Assembly: GCA_010909165.1 (NCBI GenBank)
Contig: VJWM01000044.1
Coordinates: 1,302,001 to 1,366,000, forward strand
Reading direction: 5' to 3'
Origin: Anthoceros angustus
Taxonomy: Eukaryota > Streptophyta > Anthocerotopsida > Anthocerotales > Anthocerotaceae
DNA length: 64,000 bases
This document shows, piece after piece, positions 11,425 through 21,013 of the stretch. The notes below the pieces were generated by a model, which ran no database searches, had not been told where the DNA came from, and saw only the letters and a program-made list of their open reading frames with translations. Positions within the stretch are counted from its first letter, which is position 1. Every line of letters begins with the position of its first letter. Made by a program: the position numbers and the translations under genes.

Positions 11425-12110
11425 GGACCCCATAGCGCCAAAAAAAACCCATGTCCAGCTGCCAACTCCTTCGGCCTCGGAGGACTCAATAACACTTTCC
11501 AAGTTACGTCCTGGCCAGGAGTTGGTCTACAGGTGGTGAGAAACATGAGGGTTTCAACAAGTGATGTTCGTGACACCACCCGTGCAGCGTACACACTACC
11601 CACAGGCCTTGGACAGGTGTCATGTCGCTTCTCTCCTTCAACAACCCCAGTACAGAGAAGTCAGTGATCGTCAACCTGCCGACTCGAACACTTCTGTACG
11701 ACAAACAAAACGCCTTGCGATTCTACATCCGTGGAATTGTTTACAAGCAAAGGCTTCAAGGAGATGGTGCTCTCATTGCTCTGCGTCCTGAGCGAATCCT
11801 CCGCAAATTTTGTCACAACTTCACCACGCCGAGTTTTCCTAAACGACGAGAAGCATGTGAATCATCCAGCTTGAATAGTACGCAGAGTCTTGAAGATATG
11901 AAAATTCTTTGCCGGTGCAGATGGATGACATCAGTCCAGTTGGCGTCGTCAGCATATTCCGTTGCACATTTGATCAGCCCGAGCTGGTGGATCTGTGGCC
12001 GTTTGCCAACACAGCGAACCTACTCACACCACTCAAAAACAATATGTTCGGTCTTTAAGCGTCTTTGACTAACCATGACCACCTAACTATGGAATACCGA
12101 TCTGGTCACG
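11425..12110. repeat. X' block, copy 1 (long direct repeat of 50937-51660)
   Basis: From AGGACCCCATAGCGCC onward about 680 bases align with the region starting at 50940, at roughly 85-90 per cent identity by eye, ending after CTATGGAATACCG. Differences include indels that are not multiples of three, and no frame stays open in both copies, so the block behaves as non-coding. It sits downstream of a PPR remnant in both places. A weak echo of its last 50 bases is also seen at 23790-23825. Confidence 0.8.
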
Positions 12111-12179
12111 CGTCATCCACATTTGTTTAGGGTTGTGGACAGAAAAAAATAATCCTGCCACATTCGACGGAACTATTTC

Positions 12180-12310
12180 GGTATGTCACGCATGACCACA
12201 TCGGTCGGGTTTACGACCCCTGGTGTCCCGATGTTGTCAACCTACCCCATGATGCACGAAAAGATTTCACGATACACAAACTTTTTTTCTCTCGGGTTTA
12301 GGGTTGCGTG
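12180..12310. repeat. short dispersed repeat, inverted relative to 52300-52425
   Basis: The run from TGTCACGCATGACCACAT to TTTCTCTCGGGTTTAGGG is found in reverse complement at 52306-52425. The two copies have diverged by indels. It contains a plant telomere-like box (TTTAGGG). Confidence 0.6.
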
Positions 12311-12327
12311 TAGGTCATTTGCATTGC

Positions 12328-12493
12328 TGTCGTGCTAAACAGTGTCAGCCTGATCAGTTGGCTAGCTATTGGCAGGATTATGTGAAAAAGAAAGATCTGG
12401 GCACTAGCTTTCCAACTAGCTTATTGGTCATGAACGTGACCGTAAGACAATTTGAAAACCAGGCAAACAGAGTGGTGGTCCTTGCAAGTCCTG
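12328..12493. repeat. 165-bp direct repeat, left copy
   Basis: The sequence from CTGTCGTGCTAAACAG to GCAAGTCCTGATT recurs at 13683-13838 in the same orientation. The two copies flank a dispersed repeat. The right copy abuts the Gypsy element's C/G homopolymer tract. The right end of the repeat is identical in both places (CCTGATT), which suggests an element boundary, perhaps part of the Gypsy LTR, though no intact LTR pair was found. Confidence 0.7.
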
Positions 12494-13677
12494 ATTAGCA
12501 TCGCACAAAAGCATCACCGTCACCACACAGTCTCAGTCTCACAATTCTCTCAGGTGATGTCCACCAGCCCAACGCCCAGCGCTGCCGTGCGCTGGTGCTA
12601 TTCTAATGCCCGCGACGGGACACCGCAGCACTCATGAGCTCTCCTGGACGAATCCTGAGACTCGTGAGCAAGACCCCCGTCCTGCAATCCCAGCGACTGT
12701 GTTTGCGAGTTGTAGTAAGTCCTCCACCTAGCCCCGGCGTGTCACACTCAGATCGTCAGTTACACACACACCGCGATGTGGCACATCGGTGTTGCACTGA
12801 TTTACGGCGTTGGATTTACAAGCGATTCCTTGGTCACCACCTCGGCGGAAGCCTAGGTTCAACGAGAGAACTTCTAACAAGCGTATCGAGCCTAGAAGCC
12901 GACTTATACGCCACGCTTGCTCGGCCGTTGCCTGCAGCCTCCCTCCTCCGTCTCGCCATGTCGCACGCTCGTAACCTCCCAGCCATTTTGCACAATGATG
13001 CTTCTCGCCCCTGAGCCCTAAACGAGTCGCACGTTCCCTACCTAGCCAATCCTGATCTACCTAATTACAGTCGGCCCCCCCTAATTGGGAATTCTATAAA
13101 TGGGATTCCTCTCTAAATGCGACCTCCCATCCTACTCCCTTTAGTTTACAATGTAATAAATGGGACTTTTCCCTAAATGATAATTGGGACCTTTGAAACA
13201 TACATTCATGTTAGTTTCACCTCCCTAAATGGGATTTCTAATTTTTACTAAAAAATTAAAAAGAAAAAAAAGAATCCATTATTTGAGAGCACAATAGACT
13301 TTTAGGTGTGATTGAAGACTCTTAAGCTAAGCTTTTTCCTTTATGATAGATAGAGGTTTTTTGATGTCGCTTAGAGAGTGCTAGCTTTCAAACAACTATA
13401 TAAAGAACTGGTAAAAGTTATTTTTAGTGAAACCTATCAATCAAAATTTAAATTTTCTTTTTTGGGTATTTTTGATTTTTAAAATTTATAATATTTTTAT
13501 TATTTTTAAATAGGAAAATACAATCGGGACACTTCCCTTAATGGGACCTCTAAAGGCACTCCGAACCAGTCCCAATTAGGGGGGGTGGACTGTATATGAT
13601 TAGCCTAATTACATATAATTAGCCTAATTACATATGTTTGATTAATCAGATATCCTAATTAATCAACATGGCCTGAC
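12494..13677. repeat. dispersed repeat R, copy 1 (contains a MITE)
   Basis: Starting AGCATCGCACAAAAGCATCACC and ending CAACATGGCCTGACA, this repeat is shared with 21950-22585 (truncated) and 23010-23753. It is interrupted by a pogo-like MITE at 13068-13592. Copy 1 lacks the left 130 bases present in the other two copies. No coding capacity is evident; it may be an LTR or a non-autonomous element. Confidence 0.75.
13068..13592. mobile_element. pogo-like MITE with TA target duplication
   Basis: The ends are inverted: CAGTCGGCCCCCCCTAATTG at the left and, read inward from the right, CAGTCCACCCCCCCTAATTG. The CAGT start and TA target duplication (13066-13067 and 13593-13594) are the hallmark of pogo/Tigger-type mariner relatives. 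The 525-base interior is AT-rich, with TAAATGGGA strings near both ends and no open frame. The orthologous empty site, with one TA, is present in repeat copy 3 at 23668-23669, which proves mobility. Confidence 0.9.
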
Positions 13678-13682
13678 AACTG

Positions 13683-13838
13683 TCGTGCTAAATAGTGTCA
13701 CCGATCGGGTTGGCTGGCGTGATTATGTGAAAAGAAAGATCTGGGCACTAGCTTTCCAACTAGCTTATTGGTCATGAACGTGACCGTAAGACAATTTGAA
13801 AACCAGGCAAACAGAGTGGTGGTCCTTGCAAGTCCTGA
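13683..13838. repeat. 165-bp direct repeat, right copy
   Basis: Matches 12328-12493. Its right end touches a run of eight C that, read on the minus strand, is a G-rich tract like a polypurine tract at the 3' end of the adjacent Gypsy element. Confidence 0.65.
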
Positions 13839-13924
13839 TTCCCCCCCCAGTGTGGTGATACCTGGCACCAAAACTGCAGACAGGCCACACAGAGAAATGG
13901 GTCGGACCCATTGAGTTTACCTGA

Positions 13925-14107
13925 TCAGTTATCCCTGTGGTCCCTAGCTCGACAGAGAGGGCAATACCACAGGTTCTCTGGCACCTCGGTCAGCGGTGGC
14001 TGAAGGCAAAATAGATGGAAGCCTCCATGGCAGCCGTCACACAGCAGGATGAGCTCTGGATCGTCAATCCTCCTGCACTCGATAGTGTCGGTAATCAGGG
14101 GGATCAA
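13925..14107 (-). pseudogene. PHD finger at the C-terminus of the Gypsy polyprotein
   Basis: The peptide contains LILLCDGCHGGFHLFC, then PPLTEVPENLWYCPLC: the second Cys pair, His-x2-Cys and final Cys pair of a C4HC3 PHD finger with the usual LLCDGC and W-x-C-P-x-C signature. It is in a different frame from the integrase but overlaps its last codons (14064-14107), so the two were once one polypeptide. In the first Cys pair only one Cys is recognisable; a small deletion in a TG-rich spot at the frame change would explain both defects. Family knowledge: PHD fingers read histone H3 tails. In retrotransposon integrases a C-terminal chromatin reader can steer insertion. That role is inferred here. 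Confidence 0.8.
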
Positions 14108-15494
14108 TTTCTTTGTGACTGGGGTCCAAGTTGGGCAGATGGCAAGGGGCGCAGTTCTTCATGTGGTCTGTGGTGACCCTCCCATCTGACCCTTCCAGCA
14201 ACAGCACTCCATTCCTACGCACCTCTCGCAACCGTAACACATGTCTGCTAGTGCTAGGCTCCAAGGTATCCTGCGTTTGCCGCTGTAGGTAGACGTAGTC
14301 CCCTGGCTGGAATTTCCTGACCTTGGGATGGAAGCTCCCACTTCTGGTGTGAGCATACCTGAGCGCATCACGATGCTGGGCTATCCTGAGATTGGCCATG
14401 GCCATTGGCATCACCTGTCTGAATAAGGCTGCACGTTCTCCAATAGCCTTGGCCCATGCCGCTGGATCATCCAGGCTCAGCACCTCCTGCATCTGTCGGG
14501 CAATGGCCACAGGTGGTACTGGCTCTCTTCCAAACAGAAGGAAGTAAGGTGAGAAGTTGGCCAGTGATGCGTGCCTGCTCATCCTGTAGCCCATAGCGAT
14601 GTATGGCAAAGCCAAGTCCCAATCTGTCTTGGGCTTGGTGAGACACAGCTTCCTCAATGCACGTTTGATGGTTTGCACCATTCTCTCGGCCAATCCATCT
14701 GCCTGAGGGTGATCACGACTGGTGCGTCGGTGATCAATGAGCGCAGCATCTAGTAAGTCCTGGAACTCACCTCTGAATTCAGCCCCTTGGCCTGTCAAAC
14801 ACTCGGCGCTGCCCCCAAACCGGCTAAGCACATTGTGTAAGAATGCTTGAGCTGTGCTGCGTGATGCCTTGTCTGGCAGCGCCATCAGCTCCACCCACTT
14901 CGAAAAGTGTTCAATCATGACCATGATATAAACATTTCCACGTGGTGTTCGTGGGAATTCCCCAGCCAAGTCACAGGACCACCTGAAGAATAGTCCCATG
15001 ATGGGCAGTGGCTGCAACTCTGAGTGAGGGTTGCTGAAAGAAGCCTTGACTCTGTCACATTGAGCACACTTGACTACTTCCTCACGCACCTGTGTGAACA
15101 TGCCATGCGAGTGGAAGTGGGGAAGAAGCAAGCTGTAGGTGCGCTTCACACCAAAGTGACCTAAGTCTTCATGTACTCTGTGAATCAGTCCTGCACGGTC
15201 CTGTGGTGGTGGCACCAGTCGTTCAGTCCCGTTGGCCAGTCTTCTCAGCAAATAGCCATCCCTCCACTCATAGCGAGCTGCTCTCTGCTGCACTCTCTCT
15301 TGCTGATGTGCATCCAGGCTGGCATCCATATGTCTAGTCTTCACGTACTCTAGTGTGACTTCATCACTCCACACATCCTTGTGCGGTTGGAAACGACTGT
15401 TAGTGCAACCCTGTGCCATACACAGCATAGTCACCAAAGCCGCAGCATTAGGTGTCTCTTCCATGTCACCGTCTGGCGTCGGTGTTGTCCTCAC
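14064..15494 (-). pseudogene. Gypsy integrase, catalytic aspartate lost
   Basis: The frame is 476 residues long. The zinc-binding H2C2 region is seen as HEDLGHFGVKRTYSLLL with later KCAQCDRVK. The DDE core shows CDLAGEFPRTPRG (first Asp), then LTGQGAEF where the family has Asp before QG, and ADGLAERM (Glu). The glycine codon GGC at 14790-14792 replaces the second catalytic aspartate, so integration is not expected. After the core comes a C-terminal segment with FHPKVRKFQPGDYVYLQ and the strings KNCAPCHLPNLDP, leading into the PHD finger. Confidence 0.9.
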
Positions 15495-17115
15495 TTACGG
15501 TGGCGTGATGTTATGCACATTAGTTGCTTGGTTCCAAGCCTATGAACCACCTCAAACTCATAGTCTTGGAGTATCATGGCCCACCTTGCAAGCTTTCCGC
15601 TAAGCTTGGTGTTGGACATCAGCCACTTTGAGGGCTGATGATCTGTCACCAACGTGAACTTTCGCCCATACAGGTAAGGTCGAAAATGGCAGATTGCCCA
15701 CACAGCTGCAAGCAACTCCCCTTCATAGCTGGAGTAGTTTGCTTCTGCTCTGTTGTTGCTTCTTGAGGCATAGGCAATGACCCTCTCCTGACCTTCAGCG
15801 TCCACTTGTGCTAGCACCGCTCCCAGCCCCAAAGTGCTCCAGTCTGTATGGAGGACAAATGGCTTGGCAAAGTCAGGCCTGGCCATAATTGCATCCGACC
15901 GCTTGTTTTTCAAACTTTCAAATGCAACAATTGCGTCAATCCCAAAATTTGTCTCCTTGCGCAATTATCATTCAAAGGCTTAGCAATGCTGCTAAAGGCC
16001 TGTACATAGATCCTGTAGTAGTTGCACAGCCCTAGGAACGCCCTAAGAGCAGACACGTTGGTTGGAGCCTGAATCTGCTGGATTGCCTGAACCTTGGCAG
16101 CATGTGGTGTTATACCATCTGGTAAGATCCTGTGACCTAGGTAGGCCACTGTGTCCATGGCGAATTTGCACTTGGCTGGGTGGCACGTTAGCTGAGCCTT
16201 TTGCAGCCTTCGAAACAGGTCCTCCAGGTGGATTAGATGAGTGTCAAAGTCCACGCTGTGGACCAGCTCATCATCTATGTAGCACAAAAGGTGAGGGGCC
16301 CCCACCAATACCTTGTCCATGACCCTTTGGAAAGTTACTGGTGCATTCTTGAACCCAAAAGGCATGACCAGCCACTCCCACAGCTGGTGAGCTCCATGAA
16401 ATGTTGTCTTGGGTATGTCCTCCTCTGCCACTGGCACCTGGTTGAAACCCTGCCGCAGATCCAAAGTGGAAAAGAATTTGGACTGTCCAATGTTGTCGAA
16501 CAACTCCTCTGGCGTAGGCATAGGATACCTATCAAGGGCTGTTGCTGCATTGATAGGACGGTAGTCCCCACACATTCGTTTTTCAGTCAAAAAGCCTTGG
16601 CTGTCCTTCTTGGGTGGAAGGACGGTGGCGGCTGCATAATCAGAACTAGAGGGCCTAATCAACCCAGCCCGATACAACTCTTGGCAGCGTGCTTCCACAA
16701 TCTCCCATTCAGATTGGCTCAATCTGTACCTGCGCCTATAGATCGGCTCAGTGGTGTTGAGGTTGATTCTGAACGTCATGACATTGCACCTTTTCAAATC
16801 CTTCATGCTGAAGGCAAAATAGTCCGAGTACTGCGAAAGCAAGGCTTGGATCCGCTGCTTCTGCCTTGAATCCAGCTGAGGACCCATAATCCAATCAAAA
16901 GCTTCCGCAGTGGGTGGAGATTTGACAGCTGATGACAGTCCTAGTCCTGAATCCGATTCAAGAAAACAAGTTTGGAGACATGCTCCCCTGCGTCGGTGAT
17001 GGGGTAGTAGCGAAATCCCGGGAATGGCAAATGAACGGCATCCGGGTGACAGGATAGAGTCTGTGTGTGAGAGCCTTGATCCCAAGGTCTGGTAAACACC
17101 TGGAAAGCCAAGCAA
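15491..17115 (-). pseudogene. Gypsy reverse transcriptase and RNase H
   Basis: The first frame (17115-15910) carries RT blocks: CGDYRPINAAT, STLDLRQGFNQVPVAEED, LVMPFGFKNAPVTFQRVMD and the active-site box YIDD, then the connection region FLGLCNYYRIYVQAFS. The second frame (15964-15491) carries RNase H: FVLHTDWSTLGLGAVLAQ (Asp present), SSYEGELLAAVWA (Glu) and TDHQPSKWLM (Asp). A frameshift near 15950 separates them. The upstream part of the first frame overlaps the methyltransferase frame, and a frameshift near 16945 joins the two. The RT core looks intact in its motifs. Confidence 0.9.
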
Positions 17116-18110
17116 AGACTAAGCAGCCAAGTCAAGGCACTCATATCCATAGCACGGCCAAGTGCTGCAAACCTCTGTGCCCTGGAAGCCTGGGGTGCCG
17201 CTGTACTGTGGGTATGAAAACCCATTATCCGTTCTCTCTCCTCCACTGTAGGTTCCTCCCACACCTTGGTATCCTCATTAAAGAGCATACCAGGGCCGTT
17301 ATTCCTATAAGCATAGGAGCCGGGATAGCTGACCACCGTGGGCAAGGTTTTCCTTGGCTGACCTGGTGTGTTGGTAGGGAACCACGGAGCTCTCTCCTTG
17401 GCTGTGACAGGTTTGGGAGTGTGATTGTCATCCAGCACGTCCTGTAAGAGTCGAGTGGGGTCCCGTTGCTGCTCCTGTAAAGCCAAGTTTAAGACAGGCA
17501 ATGGGACCAGGTTTGTCCAGTAATTCCTAAGTCTGTGAGCGTAGCTGCCCACCTGAGCAGCATCCATGGTAAATGGCGTACCAATGGCCTGCTGAATAAC
17601 ACCCATGTCTTGGCGTAACTGTGGACGAGCATCCAGTTGAGCTGGTGTATTTTCCAGCAAGTAAGCCATTGTGGGGTGCTGATCCTGGAGCCATCGAAGT
17701 ACTTGCACCAGATCCCTAAATAAGCCTGAACGGCTATCGTGCAGCCCTGCTCCTTTCCCAGCTTGGGACAGACCCTGGAACTCCCATCCTGCAATTAGCA
17801 AATCCACATTCCCAATAGCCTGGACGTGTGCTTGCTGGATATACCGAATGTTTTGTGGAAGAGCATTACACATGTTCTTGCTGGCCTGCCGAGGAAATTG
17901 CTGAGGGAACTGCTGCTGTAGCGATTGCACTCGATGGATTGCAATGTGCCTAACAGTTGGGCAAGCATCACAGTAGATGTATCTAGAAACCCGCATCAAA
18001 GACCGCCTCCGGACTGGCACATGTCGAATGCCCACCAAGGTGATCCCTTGTGGTGTAGGTCTGTAATAATGTAATGTTGAATAGGAGAACAATGCGCCTC
18101 CCCTATTAGA
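16941..18110 (-). pseudogene. C5 cytosine DNA methyltransferase domain inside the Gypsy polyprotein
   Basis: The frame 18092-16941 lies between protease and RT. Motif II/III-like sequence (YIYCDACPTVRHIAIHR) is followed by VDLLIAGWEFQGLSQAGK, the motif IV region with the GLSxAGxGxGLxDxRSxLF pattern of DNMTs (here GAGLHDSRSGLFRDL). Motif VI appears as MAYLLENT, and motifs IX-X as VEERERIMGF and RFAALGRAMDMSALTWLL. The motif IV cysteine is replaced by Phe (codon TTC at 17778-17780), so this copy cannot methylate. Motif I upstream (ALFSYST) is degraded. Family knowledge: retrotransposon-borne DNMTs have been reported in algae and dinoflagellates; a role in self-methylation is only a hypothesis. 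Confidence 0.85.
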
Positions 18111-18119
18111 TCTGAAAGC

Positions 18120-18905
18120 TCATTGCTTGTACGGCATGACACGAGCAATCGTCTCTCGAGTCAGAGACGCCCTTGTCGGGCCGTGAGCCCTGCATTGTCC
18201 GGATACTAGGGCTTGGGAGTGCAGCTGTGCTCCCAGCGCATCTTCCTCAAGATCAGGGAAGAGAACGTCCTCGTCCTCTCCACACTCAGTCAGCCATACT
18301 TGAGCGCGATAGTCTGGTAGTAATCGGGGCATTGTCCCATCCTCCCATGGCTGGATCTGCGTCATGCAGGCTTGTCTTACCACCAGCGTAGCTTTAGCTG
18401 CTTGTGTGGCGCCATGCAAATCTAGGGGCAGGTAAGCAATGCGCGTTCCCCCTTGCTGCCAATCTGGCCTGTAAGAGGCCTGTTCTGTCCAATTGTCAAT
18501 GGAAACTCCTGGAGGGAACAAAAATTCCTGTCCCAACAAGATGTCATAATTGGTGGCCCCTGTGACCAGGCAGCGCACCGTCAAGCTCACCTCATCCGCT
18601 GTGTTGGGCTTCAAAGTGATCTTGACTGGTTGGGTGGTTTCCCCTTTTACAGGTTCAACCGCCCCTGAGGCTGTGCGAATGTTCCAGGGAGACGGCTGCA
18701 GAGCACTCCCTTCCAGTCGCAGCCTAGCAGCCAGAACCTTCCCTATGATGACTGGTTGTGCTCCCGTGTCCAATAACACACCTCTAGGCGCGAATCCATT
18801 CACCAGCACATGGCTGCCGCGATTGTCCACCAGCACATTGCCAATGGTGGCCTTGCGCCGATTTGTGGGCTGTATGATTGGCAAACCCTGGCTCTCACAA
18901 GCCAA
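18120..18905 (-). pseudogene. Gypsy aspartic protease
   Basis: The frame of 261 residues has the retropepsin signature GVLLDTGAQPVIIG near residue 45, a flap-like segment, and the second conserved block as YDILLGQEFLF. A long C-terminal extension (about 130 residues) runs up to the stop at 18120, directly before the methyltransferase frame. Upstream, around 18920-18960, CKRCKSY may be the remains of a zinc knuckle. Confidence 0.8.
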
Positions 18906-19091
18906 GGTAGCTTTTGCACCTCTTGCACGAAAAAGGATCCAACCACTCGATCATGATCAGCAAAGAACACTCGGCTTGTGAAGGCTGCAACATGATGCCT
19001 ACAGCAGCTTCTTCAATTCCCACATCTTGCAGGCTGAGTAAGGGTGCCTTGTATACCCTCTTCAACAGCTCCTTGTGTGTCAACACCATGG

Positions 19092-19570
19092 TCAGTAATC
19101 GGATAGCTTGATCAGCCTTCGGTGTTTCTGGCCAGTGACGCTGGCTGGAAACTTGGTCAATCCCTTGTTCCACCCGATCTCCTTCAGGTAGGTGATCGCC
19201 TCATCGTAGGCCGACCACGTGGAAGTCACTGGAACGACTCGTATTGCCCTAGCACTGGTCATGTGGTAATAAGAACTATTTCCAAAGCATGGCCCAACCA
19301 TGTTTGTGGTAGCTGCTCACCAGTCCTGGGCCAGTCTATCTGCTCTAGGCCTTTGCCATGAGATGGCCCAAACTCTGACTGCTCCGTGTGTGTTGCATAG
19401 GCTTCCATGATGGGGCCATAATCCTCATCAAGGTCAGTTGATGTTTTGGTAGCCACAAGTTCCACAACACTGGCTGACTTAGCAACATTCAAGCTGGCTG
19501 CCAACGTGCTAACCTGAGTGGTCAGTGCCGCCATGGCTGTCTCTAGGGCAGTCAGTTTGTCGGCTTGAGC
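19092..19570 (-). pseudogene. Gypsy gag C-terminal/spacer region with coiled coil
   Basis: Minus-strand frames here read a helical segment (ADKLTALETAM, TQVSTLAASLNVAKS) that looks like a short coiled coil, followed by ARAIRVVPVTSTWSAYDEA. Frames change several times. It lies between gag and protease and has no named domain. Confidence 0.5.
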
Positions 19571-19773
19571 AGCAGTCTTCTGCTGAGCCTTGTCACGCTT
19601 GACCTGGCTCTTGGCAGCTGTGGCTCCCTCCTATGGCCGCATTCCTGTGAAGCCTGCCGTCTTTTCCACGGGCCGCCAGTTAGGATACTTGGGAATGAGA
19701 CTACTCACGTGATCGCACGCAAAGGAGTGCAGCGTAAGAGTCAAGACTCACCTTGCATGCATGCAGAAGATGT

Positions 19774-20801
19774 TCAAGATCGCCACACCAAGCACAAGTG
19801 TGGTAATGTAGTCACTCCAGCCTTGGCTAGCTTAGTCTCCCTGCCCTTGCTGGCAACACCCTGAGTTGTTGCCGAACTACTCTTTCCTGAAAACATCTGC
19901 TGGTAATGGTGAAAGGCTTTGGTATGTTGAGAAGCATACGCTGAAAAAGCCAGTTCCTTCTTCTCCGCTTCCTGATAGACCTGATCCAGTGTGTAGTTGT
20001 CCCCATACTTGTCAACCAAGGTGGTAAACAACTGATAGTGAAACAGTGGGTCAGTCTCTAAGGCAGCCAGAAACTTTTGAGCCGCCTCTTGGTCGGTCAG
20101 CATGCCCGTACCATCTCTTAGCTTCTGTAATCGCCGAAAGACCATCTGGACGGTCTCACCTTTCTTGCGCGCAAAGGCTGCAAGCTCCGCAATCTTCTCC
20201 GGAGTCTTGGTTGGAAAGGCCCTGTCCAGAATCGCGAAGAAGTCCTCCACAGGGTTGTCATGCTTGGGTACGTCCAACTTGTCCGGGATACCAGCTGTGG
20301 CAGTAGCCATCTCCTGTTGAGTCATGTTCACTACCGTAGGTGGTGGGACTGATGTTGCAATGATGCCACCGCATCCACCTTGGTGAGTGGCCACCGCGCA
20401 AAGAACTCGCCTTATGCTACAGTACGCGAAGGTGAGTTAAGGTTCTCTACCACCGCCAACATCTCTGGTGCATGAATCTCGAACAAGTCCAAAGCTTCAT
20501 CAGCTAGATACCCAGGTAGCTGTTCAAACATGTACCTATGGGTGTAAGCAGTTCCATGCTTAAACTTAACGCGGCTGGTTAAGAACCCATAAAACAACTT
20601 GAAATCTCTAAGAGGTTGCGTCCCTGGCCTGCCAGAAAACTTCTCAGACTTGTGACCAGATGCTCCAGACCCCTCCATGGTGTCAGACTCCTCGGACTCC
20701 TTCTCCTCCGAGCTGGTTGCTCCACTTACGCGGCGAGTTTCTCTATCATTGAAGAGGAGCTTTTGGATATGCTTTGAGTGTCTATTAATACAATCGTACA
20801 A
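19774..20801 (-). pseudogene. Gypsy gag
   Basis: Two frames (20801-20412 and 20394-19774) share a gag architecture. The first has an acidic serine-rich head (EEKESEESDTMEGSG), then a capsid-like segment (FKLFYGFLTSRVKFKH, FEQLPGYLADEALDLFE). The second has KHDNPVEDFFAILDRAFP and GETVQMVFRRLQKLRDGT, and ends in a basic serine-rich tail. A frameshift at about 20400 separates them. Gag would assemble the virus-like particle. Confidence 0.7.
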
Positions 20802-20967
20802 GAGTAGAGGATGATATTACATGTGTGTGAAGATCATGTTACAAATGATGCTGATAGAGATTAAAGAGCAGTTATTACAGAGTAAAGTCCAATTGGTGGA
20901 GATTGGGAAGCAATCAAAAGTTCAACTCTTGGAGCTTGAGAGGCAGCTAGCTAAACTTACTCCAACT

Positions 20968-21013
20968 AGTCAAAAGTCTAAAATTTAAACAATTAAATTT
21001 TAGACTTTTGACT
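20968..21013. repeat. perfect 21-bp inverted repeat, 4-base loop
   Basis: The left arm 20968-20988 and right arm 20993-21013 are exact reverse complements around ACAA. The arm includes GTCAAAAGTC, the same word as in the neighbouring tandem motif. Confidence 0.9.

Larger units (their letters stand above)
13839..20810 (-). mobile_element. Ty3/Gypsy retrotransposon with DNA methyltransferase and PHD finger
   Basis: On the minus strand the order is gag, coiled coil, aspartic protease, cytosine DNA methyltransferase, reverse transcriptase, RNase H, integrase, PHD finger. Protease-RT-RH-IN order defines Ty3/Gypsy. The methyltransferase and PHD modules are extra. The copy is dead: several frameshifts, and catalytic residues are lost in integrase and methyltransferase. 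The left end is inferred from the G-rich tract at 13839-13846. The right end is approximate because no second LTR or primer-binding site could be recognised beyond gag. Confidence 0.85.

Noticed and set aside
12298-12312. TTTAGGG words (also at 12123, 51830, 57086, 57132) as interstitial telomere DNA
   Set aside because: They are single boxes, not tandem arrays; at most telo-box regulatory motifs.
12328-13838. Reading the 165-bp direct repeats as LTRs of a small TRIM element with repeat R inside
   Set aside because: No primer-binding site follows the left copy, no TG...CA ends fit both, and R occurs elsewhere without these flanks.
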